Of a stretch of DNA of 33,820 bases, positions 1 through 6,810 are shown in pieces (within the stretch, counting starts at the first letter, position 1; each line of letters starts with the position of its first letter). The stretch is from an uncultured Planctomycetaceae bacterium (GTDB taxonomy: Bacteria; Planctomycetota; Planctomycetia; Pirellulales; Thermoguttaceae): assembly GCA_947307005.1 (NCBI GenBank), contig CAMZHY010000003.1, forward strand, positions 1-33,820. Direction: 5' to 3'. The notes beneath the pieces were generated by a model. It was not told where the DNA came from. It saw only the letters and a list, made by a program, of their open reading frames with translations, and made no database searches. The position numbers and the translations under genes are program-made.

Positions 1-904
1 GCTTGACTTTTTACTAAGCGCTTCTCAGCTGAGTTTTCTTGTTGTCGACGATTCTTCTCTTCTATATGTCGGACCGCGAGAAGCCGCTGGCGAAGCCCTT
101 CTTCTTTTAGCGAGAAAAAACGAGGGCGTCGGGCTAGAACACGCGCCCCAACAAATGGTTGCGCGTCTTTTCACGACTATCGATTTCCAGATTAATCAGT
201 TTACGGAACCTAAAGAAGTCTTTAAATCGTTTGCTCTACGGGCGCGCCTCAAGCTTTCAGGTTTTGAGAAAACACCAGTTGATCTCTACCGAAGCGCGCG
301 TTTTGAAAAAGTCTATATTGGCAGCGTTTTAACTATTCTCGGTTTAGGTTTCAACGTCGATTATCGCTATGATGAAGCCACGGCGTCTTTTAAACCGGTC
401 TCGATCGACAAAGACGCCGAGGTTAGCCGATATTATTCCGTTGATACGGTAAAAAAACTTAAGAGGGAAGACTATCCAGACTGCATTTTCGAAAATCAGT
501 CGTTTGACGGTAAAAAAATGATTCGCGTCGACGGACCGTTTAAAACGGTCGCCAAAATTGAGCTACTTTTATCGCAAGACGAGCGTCTTTTTTCAGATAT
601 TTCAAATAATCGCCCCACCCCTGTCGGCGAAACGTCGCCCCAAGGAACAAACCACAAACAAACGCGGATTTCAGGCGAAATAGGCAACGCTTCGCTCCGT
701 AACCTTTTCGCCTATCTCCAGAAAAACGCCAACGTTGTATGTAAGCTTGACGCCGCGCTTGAAGCGGACGGGGTGACGTTGGAATCGCGCGTTAGTTGCA
801 AGTTTACAAACGCCGACATTAATCAAATCGGATCAATTGTCGCTAAGCAAATCAACGCGACGCCCGTCATCGTCGGAAACGTTATAACGTTTTGTCCGAA
901 ATAG
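1..904 (+). CDS. STN/secretin-short-domain-like protein, 5' end outside window
   Basis: The frame is open from base 2 without a stop, so this is the C-terminal 300 or so residues of a longer protein; the first ATG in view (155) is internal rather than a credible start. The visible part holds what look like repeated secretin/TonB short N-terminal (STN) folds. The clearest lies in the last 80 residues, with the pattern 'ISGEIGNASLRNLFAYLQK' followed by a strand ending 'VIVGNVITFCPK'. An earlier one is around 'SVLTILGLGFNVDYRYDE', and the window opens with 'LDFLLSASQLSFLVVDDSSL', the typical end of such a unit. In planctomycetes, proteins with tandem STN-like repeats are common and mostly uncharacterised. 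Function is unknown; a secretin-associated or envelope role is an inference. No terminator is evident in the 58 bp before the convergent HAD gene. Confidence 0.6.
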   Translation, partial: LDFLLSASQLSFLVVDDSSLLYVGPREAAGEALLLLARKNEGVGLEHAPQQMVARLFTTIDFQINQFTEPKEVFKSFALRARLKLSGFEKTPVDLYRSARFEKVYIGSVLTILGLGFNVDYRYDEATASFKPVSIDKDAEVSRYYSVDTVKKLKREDYPDCIFENQSFDGKKMIRVDGPFKTVAKIELLLSQDERLFSDISNNRPTPVGETSPQGTNHKQTRISGEIGNASLRNLFAYLQKNANVVCKLDAALEADGVTLESRVSCKFTNADINQIGSIVAKQINATPVIVGNVITFCPK

Positions 905-962
905 AAGTCGTCCCCCAAACGGGCCTTCCGAGGTTATCGCGAGTGAAGGAGGACGCGTCGCG

Positions 963-1646
963 TTACCCTACGCGCAAACAATCTGCTAACCAAACTTGAA
1001 GAGCCGCATGGTTTTCGAAATAAACGTCCGCCACGCTAATAATATTACTTTTATTTCGATATTCTTCGTCGTCTTCAAATCCTACGACATAATAACCGGC
1101 CTTTTTAGCGGTCAGAATCGCGTAAAACGCGTCTTCCACAACAATCGTCTCATCTTGAGACAGGTTTAGAAAATCGAGAGCCATATCATATATCCTTGAC
1201 GACTTCTTTCCCTCGATAATCTCTAAATCGTCACAAGAAAAAATCCCGTCAAAGTATGAGCTAAGTTTCGCGGCGGCAAGGCCCGCTTCGATAAACAATC
1301 TTGGAGTCGTCGACGCGAGCGCTATCTTCACCCCTCCGTTCCTGAGAATTTGTAAGGTCTCCAAAACGCCAGGCTTGACTTTCGGACAGGGAGTATAAAG
1401 AGAGCGGATTCGAGCGTCTAATGCGGCTTCAATCTCTTGAACGCTCATTTCAACGTCGTATTCGTCGCGTAAAAAAGCGGGGCTTTCCTTCAACGACATT
1501 ACTGCGAGACGCTCCACCAAGTCAGCTTTTGGTTCGAGTCCGCAATCACATAAAAAATCAACACCAATACGGTTCCACCGCGTCATCGTGTCCAGAACGA
1601 CGCCATCGCAATCTAAAATAGCGCCAGAAATGATGTGTTCACGCAT
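963..1646 (-). CDS. HAD-superfamily phosphatase (beta-phosphoglucomutase-like)
   Basis: This is a 227-residue haloacid dehalogenase-type hydrolase. All four motifs are visible: motif I 'LDCDGVVLD' with nucleophile Asp12 and acid/base Asp14; a helical cap between about residues 20 and 90; motif II Ser112 in 'ALASTTPRL'; motif III Lys147/148 in 'EGKKSSRIYDMA'; and motif IV Glu171-Asp172 in 'VVEDAFYAILTAKKAG'. This layout matches the subfamily I phosphatases and phosphoglucomutases (PGMB/GPH-like). It lies 26 bp downstream of thiE in the same direction, so the two are probably cotranscribed. That makes thiamine monophosphate a candidate substrate, but this is inferred from context only; sugar phosphates or phosphoglycolate are equally possible from sequence. 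The ribosome-binding site is weak. Confidence 0.85.
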   Translation of the reverse strand: MREHIISGAILDCDGVVLDTMTRWNRIGVDFLCDCGLEPKADLVERLAVMSLKESPAFLRDEYDVEMSVQEIEAALDARIRSLYTPCPKVKPGVLETLQILRNGGVKIALASTTPRLFIEAGLAAAKLSSYFDGIFSCDDLEIIEGKKSSRIYDMALDFLNLSQDETIVVEDAFYAILTAKKAGYYVVGFEDDEEYRNKSNIISVADVYFENHAALQVWLADCLRVG

Positions 1647-1672
1647 AAAATCAGCGAATATTCTCAGTTCTC

Positions 1673-2314
1673 TTATCGGACAAACAATTCCTCGGCCATC
1701 GTGCGAAGATCGCGAGTCGCCTGCCTAACGTCAGGCGCAGAAAAAATCCCTGTGACAAGAGCAGCGCCCACAACGCCCGTTCCTTTCAGGGCGGCTATGT
1801 TGTTTAGTTTAATCCCGCCGATCGCGACAACAGGAATAGAAACAGACGCACAAATATCTCTAAGGGTATCGAGACTCGTGTAAATTGGATTCTCTTTCGT
1901 TTGAGTGTAATAAATAGCGCCAACGCCGAGATAATCGGCGCCTCCCTCCTCAGCTTGACGCGCCTGATCGACCGTCTTCGCCGAAACGCCAATTATCCGA
2001 TCAGCCCCCAAGAGTTCTCTTGCGCGTTCTAAGCCGACGTCCTCTTGCCCTATGTGCGCGCCTGCGGCGTCGCTTCGCAATGCAACGTTAATCGAGTCGT
2101 CGACGATAAGGGGAACGTCGTATCGGTCGCAAATTTTTTTGACTTCAACCGCACGGCGGCAATACTCTTCCTCGTCAACGTTCTTTTCCCGCAATTGGAG
2201 AATCGTCGCGCCTCCAGAAAGAGCTTCTTCAACCTGTCGAAGAAGTGTCTTTAATTCGGTATTCTCTATTGTAATTGCATACAACAGAAGCCGACTGGCT
2301 AAACAGCTAATCAT
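1673..2314 (-). CDS. thiE: Thiamine-phosphate synthase ThiE
   Basis: ThiE joins hydroxymethylpyrimidine pyrophosphate and thiazole phosphate to give thiamine monophosphate in the cytoplasm. The 213-residue TIM barrel has the family signatures: 'QLREK' (40-44), 'VDDSINVAL' (71-79), 'HIGQED' (87-92), 'IIGVSAKT' (107-114), 'GADYLGVGAIYYTQTK' (125-140) and 'PVVAIGGI' (161-168). Length is normal. The usual Asn-Asp pair of the substrate/metal loop (IND) reads VDD here; the Mg-binding Asp is kept. TenI is a non-catalytic relative, but the complete phosphate and pyrophosphate loops favour active ThiE. The start ATG has AAGG about 8 bases upstream. It is first in a two-gene unit with the HAD phosphatase. 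No TPP riboswitch is visible upstream. Confidence 0.88.
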   Translation of the reverse strand: MISCLASRLLLYAITIENTELKTLLRQVEEALSGGATILQLREKNVDEEEYCRRAVEVKKICDRYDVPLIVDDSINVALRSDAAGAHIGQEDVGLERARELLGADRIIGVSAKTVDQARQAEEGGADYLGVGAIYYTQTKENPIYTSLDTLRDICASVSIPVVAIGGIKLNNIAALKGTGVVGAALVTGIFSAPDVRQATRDLRTMAEELFVR

Positions 2315-2366
2315 TTACGCGCCTTACTGCAAATAACAACGATGAAAACGCTAAACTTCAGGTCGT

Positions 2367-2394
2367 ATTGTACTGCAACGGGGTAAAAAGTCCA
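2367..2394 (-). promoter_or_regulatory. Putative sigma70-type promoter for thiE
   Basis: On the minus strand TGGACT (2394-2389) and TACAAT (2372-2367) are separated by 16 bases. The -10 matches 5 of 6 consensus bases and the -35 matches 4 of 6. It lies about 50 bases before the thiE start. Pattern match only. Confidence 0.4.
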
Positions 2395-2436
2395 TATTTC
2401 CCTTGGGGCGGCATATGTCCAAAATAAGATTATTTG

Positions 2437-2442
2437 TATAAT
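2437..2442 (+). promoter_or_regulatory. Putative -10 element for tmk
   Basis: A perfect TATAAT lies 72 bases upstream of the tmk ATG, but no convincing -35 hexamer is found at the expected distance. It is in an AT-rich stretch of the divergent thiE-tmk spacer. Confidence 0.35.
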
Positions 2443-2513
2443 CGTGGAGCATTCGCCATGTCGCAGAATAAGTTCTGCAACAGTAACTCTTATGATCAGA
2501 AGGTTCTTTTAAA

Positions 2514-3140
2514 ATGTTTATCGCATTGGACGGGGGCGACGGTTCTGGCAAAGGAGTTCAAATTGGATTCCTTAAGGGGTGGCTTGCGGAACATGGGTAC
2601 GATTCCGTGTTTGTCCGAGATCCAGGCGACACTCCTCTTGGCGATAGAATTCGCGCGCTTCTTCTCGGAGACTCAACTGTTAATATTTGCCCCATCGCAG
2701 AAGCGGCGCTTTTCATGGCGTCTCGAGCGCAGCTAGTTTATGATAAGATCAAACCCGCGCTTAACGCAGGAAAGGTAGCTCTCGTTGATCGCTATCTCCT
2801 TTCGACAATCGTTTATCAAGGTTACGCCATAGGGGCGACTGAAGATGAAATCGCCGAGTTGTGGAGGGTTGGAACAGTCTTTGCCCAAGGCGTGCTTCCC
2901 GACCTAACTTTTATTCTTGATTGTCCTCCAGAAGAATGCGAGAGGAGATTGGCGCGGGAAAAAGACCGAATTGAGGCGAGAGGAATCGACTATCACACAC
3001 GCGTCGCTCAAGGCTATCGCTTGGCGGCGGCGTCTTGGAGTCAGCACGCGCCAGGCGAAGCCTTTGTAATAGACGCCACGCCTAGCCCTCTAGAAATCTT
3101 CGAAAAGATCAAAACGATTCTTGAGTCCCGAATTCGTTAA
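2514..3140 (+). CDS. tmk: Thymidylate kinase
   Basis: Tmk phosphorylates dTMP to dTDP for DNA synthesis. The 208-residue protein has the fold's landmarks in order: a P-loop at residues 7-14 (GGDGSGKG), the 'RDPGDTPLG' loop at 35-43 (REPGGT in most bacteria), 'ARAQLV' for base recognition near 70, the DRY motif at 92-94 with 'YQGYA', and the LID 'DRIEARG' at 151-157. Length is typical. The P-loop ends in Gly-Val where the family usually has Ser/Thr-Thr after the lysine. The Asp in RDPG resembles my recollection of other planctomycete enzymes. The start ATG follows AGAAGG by about 10 bases. It is transcribed alone, divergent from thiE and convergent with the rhamnosidase gene. Confidence 0.9.
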   Translation: MFIALDGGDGSGKGVQIGFLKGWLAEHGYDSVFVRDPGDTPLGDRIRALLLGDSTVNICPIAEAALFMASRAQLVYDKIKPALNAGKVALVDRYLLSTIVYQGYAIGATEDEIAELWRVGTVFAQGVLPDLTFILDCPPEECERRLAREKDRIEARGIDYHTRVAQGYRLAAASWSQHAPGEAFVIDATPSPLEIFEKIKTILESRIR

Positions 3141-3193
3141 AATGCGCATCCCAATCTGACGTCGGACTCTAAATGTTAGACTTACAAAATGAA

Positions 3194-3229
3194 GACCGTC
3201 TTCGCCCTAAAAAACAGACGAAGACGGTC
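3194..3229. terminator. Bidirectional hairpin between tmk and the rhamnosidase gene
   Basis: Perfect 11-bp arms (3194-3204 and 3219-3229) flank a 14-base loop, midway between the convergent stop codons at 3140 and 3273. The T-rich flank is short on both sides (CTTTC on plus, TTCATTTTG on minus), so termination strength is uncertain although position and stem are convincing. Confidence 0.75.
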
Positions 3230-3272
3230 CTTTCATATTAGACGATCGTTACGAAACGTCCAAAATCGCAAT

Positions 3273-6200
3273 TCATTTCAACTCGGCGACAATCTCGTAA
3301 GCTCCGCATCCGAGTTCGAAATTAACATACCCGTCGGAAACGTTCTTTTCAAGCGAGGTTACGTCGAAGTCGTCGTAGTTGCGCGCATACTTGGCGAAAC
3401 GAATCTCGCCAGGCTCTGGCGGAACAAGATCCAAACGAGTCGTCCGAATCGCGAGCGATTCAGCATTTGAGGTGGGAACGGAAACAGAAGCGGTCGTATT
3501 TGCCGGAATCATAATATTCCAGATAAATTTACCATCTTCAAGTTTCCACTCGCTTTTAATAAGACCGCGCGCGGAATCATATGACGCTTTGACAGACGTC
3601 AAATCGCCGACAACGTTCGGTCGCATGATTATATGACCGAAGCCGGGATTCCTCGGATCCGCTTTGATTCCAGCGAGATTTTCGTAATACCAAATAACAA
3701 GGTCGCCAACAAGCATGACGTGGTTTCCGCTGTTCATCGCTGGATCGGCCGTATCGCCATTCCAAAGTTCCCAAACGGTTGTAGCGCCCTTCTCTATCAT
3801 GTATCCCCAGCTTGGGAAATCACGCGCCGTCGAAAATCCGTAAGCAAGATCCGCGCGCCCCATATCGTTTAGGAGACGATTAACCCACTGTCCGCCGATA
3901 AGTCCCGTGCCGAGACGTCCTTTTGTACGCTGTTCAATATTGTCAGTCAAAGCTTTAAAGACTCTCTCGCGTTCGTCTTCAGGAACGAGATTAAACGCCA
4001 AGGGAAGGACGCTAGACGTTTGCGAACCGTTGTCGTAAGTTGCGGTTTCAGAGTTGTAGAAAACCTTGTTGAAGACTTCCTGCATCTTGTCGGCGCGAGC
4101 TCGAAATTCCGTAGCGTCGTCCGTCTTACCAAGGTAGTCGGCAAACTCGGCGGAAATACGCAAATCGTTGATCATATAGGCAGTCGAAAGCAACGTTCTG
4201 TTCGTCTGTCGCATCGGATCCTGCGAATGGATCAGTTCGGGGCGTTCTGGAGGACAACACCAGTCGCCATAATTATCCTTGGAAATCGTACCGTCTTCAT
4301 TGGCGAGGGAAAGCAAGAAGTTGAGCCATTTCTTGCGAGAATCATAGTGCTTAACAATCGCCGAATCGTCGCCTCGCATCACATAAAGGCTCTGAGGAAC
4401 GAGAATCTGAGCTGTCGGCCATGTGACGTTTGGCGAGTAAAGACGCCAGTAAGCGGGCGCGACGTCGGAAACATTACCGTCTTCACGCTGAGACTCTTCA
4501 ACGTCTTGCATCCATTTATTGTAGAGGGTGGAGTTGTCAAAAATATACATCTCCCCCTTAGATTCCTCGGCGCGATCGCCCTGCCACCCCATACGTTCGT
4601 CTCGTTGCGGACAGTCGGTCGGCATGCTTAGGTAGTTGCCGCGCGTTCCCCACTCAACGTTGTGATAAATCTGATTGATCGTTTCGTTCGAGGTTTCAAA
4701 AGAACCGATGAGAGGAAGGTCGGTCGTAACCGTGTAGCCAACGACGGAATCCAAATCTGGAGTTCCAGGATAACCTGTCAATTCCGCGTAACGACCACCG
4801 TGCTGAGTGAAACGGGGTTCATAAATCTCGCCGTCAGGATCGCCGTAAAGAGTGTAAATATCACGCGCTTTTGCCGTGCGCAGATTATCGACATAAAGCT
4901 CTCCGTCCTCTTTTAAAGTTTCGGCAAAACGAATCTGGACGGAATCGCCCGCTTGACCTTTAACTTTGATCCGAGGAACGCCGACAAAATTTTGCCCGAA
5001 GTCTATTATGTAACGTCCAGACTCGATTTCTTTAATAGAAACGGGCTTGATCTCCATATTCTCGCGCATCGGAGGAATCATTTGCGCGACCATCTTGCCT
5101 TTTGGTCCTTCGACCACGTCGACGTCATACGGTGTTGAGACGACGAACGCCCTGCCAAAACGCGTTTCAAGATATCGAGGTTCAGTGTTTTCTGTGAATT
5201 TCGCTTCATCCGAATCGACGGTAATAAGCTTCGCGTTCCGACCGTCGGCAACTTCCCCATCGTAGTCGTTGTTCTCAGAAATCGGACCGGCGTCTGTTCC
5301 TTTCCAAGATTCGTCGCTGACAACAAGTTCCTTAGAACCGTCGGCATACTCAACTTCCATCTGGAAGAGAAGACAAGGATCGCCATAGTGTACGCATTTG
5401 TCCATTCGAAGAGCGTAATACCGTCCATTGCCGAGGACGACGCCTATTTCAATGTCGTCGGCGCCCATCTTTTTGGTTTCGGCAAAAACGTCGGTCGCGT
5501 CATACGTGTTATACGGAACGCTTTTATCATAATCCGTATACATAGGACCGCAGACCTGATCGCCCAATTTGACGCCATTTAAGTAACACTCGTAATACCC
5601 TAAGCCAGAAACGTACACGACGGCGCGTTTAACCTCGGAATCTTTCTTGATTCTGTAGACGTTAGAAAGATAACGCGCTGGCGACGGCTTTTCAAAGGGC
5701 GCAATCTCCAGTTCATTCCACGGGGCGTCTCCGCATTTGGCGATACAGATCGCGTCGTTCCATGAGGAATCGTCGTAATCAACAGAAAGATATTGATCGT
5801 CCTCGCCCTCAATCGCTTTCCACGAAGAGTCCGTAGGATAATCAGTCTTAGAACCGTCTTTAAAGGCCACGTAGAAGTTCCCAACGGCGCCGCCAGGATT
5901 CGGAGAGCCGCCGATGTTTAGAACATGAACGGCGACAACATTCTTGCCGCTACGAAGATAAGGAGTAAGTTCACGAGAAGCAACTCGACGGTATTCGTCG
6001 GAACCGCCAACGTTCACACCGTTAATGTAAACCTCGCCGCGATTATCGAGAGAAATATTGGCGACAGAAGACTCGACGTCTGCGACATTCTTGATCTCAA
6101 ATGTTTTACGGTAGACGGAAGCGCCAATTGGCATCGCCCGTTCTTCCGTAAAGGAAATCCAATTTGAACCGGAAATATCAGCGGGTTCGGGCATAACCTT

Positions 6201-6740
6201 TTTAGAGTTCAGACCAATCCACTTCCCCTTCCAAGGACTCGGCTCGGCTTCAGTTGGGAAAAGCCCGGTAGAAAAAGGCGCGTATATCTGCGATTTCTGA
6301 GATCCGTCCTTATTCCAGACGACTAATTCGACGAAATACTCCGTCGCAGGTTCAAGAGCTTTCCCTTCGTAACGAACATATAGTTGACGATCCGATTCAA
6401 CCTTACCGGAATCCCACATGAGATCGCCGCCGTCAACTTTCGTCACAGTCAATTGATACGCGCTCTGAGCTTCCCCTATTGTCTGAGAGAAAAGCTTCCA
6501 GCTGAAACGGGGATTGAGAACGTCAATCCCTTGAGGAGCCACAAGGTTTTCCGTTTTGAAATCCACAATATGGAAACCATTAACGCTTACCGGATAGGCG
6601 TTGCAAGCGTTTTCGCTAGGAAGCGCTCGAATATTGTCGGCCGCCTGCGATTGCGTCGAGAATAAAACTACGCAGAAAAGAGCCGCGAGACCAAGCGCGC
6701 TTAAAATCCTGCGTCGGTAACATGTCGCTGATTTAGACAT
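3273..6740 (-). CDS. Secreted GH78 alpha-L-rhamnosidase
   Basis: This enzyme removes terminal alpha-L-rhamnose from plant or microbial glycans and is probably exported. The numbering below counts from the first of three consecutive ATGs (6746, 6743, 6740). AGGAG at 6752-6748 is only 1 base from the first but 7 from the third, so 6740 is preferred. A signal peptide spans about residues 4-35 (ends SQA-A). A fibronectin-like N-terminal domain (55-165) is followed by two beta-sandwich lectin-like regions (about 175-340 and 355-510) and the concanavalin-like domain with 'IDFGQNFVG' (581-589). The (alpha/alpha)6 catalytic domain carries 'DCPQRDERMGWQGD' (711-724), with the acidic residues of GH78, and later 'KGATTVWELWNG'. 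A C-terminal beta domain completes it. At about 1155 residues it is large for the family because of the extra sandwich. It sits 70 bp downstream of the DPP-IV gene. Confidence 0.92.
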   Translation of the reverse strand: MSKSATCYRRRILSALGLAALFCVVLFSTQSQAADNIRALPSENACNAYPVSVNGFHIVDFKTENLVAPQGIDVLNPRFSWKLFSQTIGEAQSAYQLTVTKVDGGDLMWDSGKVESDRQLYVRYEGKALEPATEYFVELVVWNKDGSQKSQIYAPFSTGLFPTEAEPSPWKGKWIGLNSKKVMPEPADISGSNWISFTEERAMPIGASVYRKTFEIKNVADVESSVANISLDNRGEVYINGVNVGGSDEYRRVASRELTPYLRSGKNVVAVHVLNIGGSPNPGGAVGNFYVAFKDGSKTDYPTDSSWKAIEGEDDQYLSVDYDDSSWNDAICIAKCGDAPWNELEIAPFEKPSPARYLSNVYRIKKDSEVKRAVVYVSGLGYYECYLNGVKLGDQVCGPMYTDYDKSVPYNTYDATDVFAETKKMGADDIEIGVVLGNGRYYALRMDKCVHYGDPCLLFQMEVEYADGSKELVVSDESWKGTDAGPISENNDYDGEVADGRNAKLITVDSDEAKFTENTEPRYLETRFGRAFVVSTPYDVDVVEGPKGKMVAQMIPPMRENMEIKPVSIKEIESGRYIIDFGQNFVGVPRIKVKGQAGDSVQIRFAETLKEDGELYVDNLRTAKARDIYTLYGDPDGEIYEPRFTQHGGRYAELTGYPGTPDLDSVVGYTVTTDLPLIGSFETSNETINQIYHNVEWGTRGNYLSMPTDCPQRDERMGWQGDRAEESKGEMYIFDNSTLYNKWMQDVEESQREDGNVSDVAPAYWRLYSPNVTWPTAQILVPQSLYVMRGDDSAIVKHYDSRKKWLNFLLSLANEDGTISKDNYGDWCCPPERPELIHSQDPMRQTNRTLLSTAYMINDLRISAEFADYLGKTDDATEFRARADKMQEVFNKVFYNSETATYDNGSQTSSVLPLAFNLVPEDERERVFKALTDNIEQRTKGRLGTGLIGGQWVNRLLNDMGRADLAYGFSTARDFPSWGYMIEKGATTVWELWNGDTADPAMNSGNHVMLVGDLVIWYYENLAGIKADPRNPGFGHIIMRPNVVGDLTSVKASYDSARGLIKSEWKLEDGKFIWNIMIPANTTASVSVPTSNAESLAIRTTRLDLVPPEPGEIRFAKYARNYDDFDVTSLEKNVSDGYVNFELGCGAYEIVAELK

Positions 6741-6747
6741 CATCATG

Positions 6748-6752
6748 CTCCT
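6748..6752 (-). promoter_or_regulatory. Ribosome-binding site deciding the rhamnosidase start
   Basis: AGGAG on the minus strand precedes three tandem in-frame ATG codons. Spacing is 1, 4 and 7 bases, so the third ATG (6740) fits normal Shine-Dalgarno geometry best. Confidence 0.6.
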
Positions 6753-6810
6753 AATAAAAAAGTGAATTAAAAGCTTAACGTCGAACTTTGATTCCGAAAC
6801 GAACGGCGCG

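Noticed and set aside
2463..2478. 6-bp inverted repeat with 4-base loop upstream of tmk
   Set aside because: Could be an operator or leader hairpin but is too short to distinguish from chance.
2315..2513. Possible TPP riboswitch upstream of thiE
   Set aside because: The conserved THI-box core (CUGAGA, and the ACCUGAUCUGG-like part) is not present on the minus strand here.
4020..4631. 203-codon open frame antisense to the rhamnosidase gene
   Set aside because: It lies wholly inside the GH78 catalytic region, has no domain, and follows from codon bias of the real gene.
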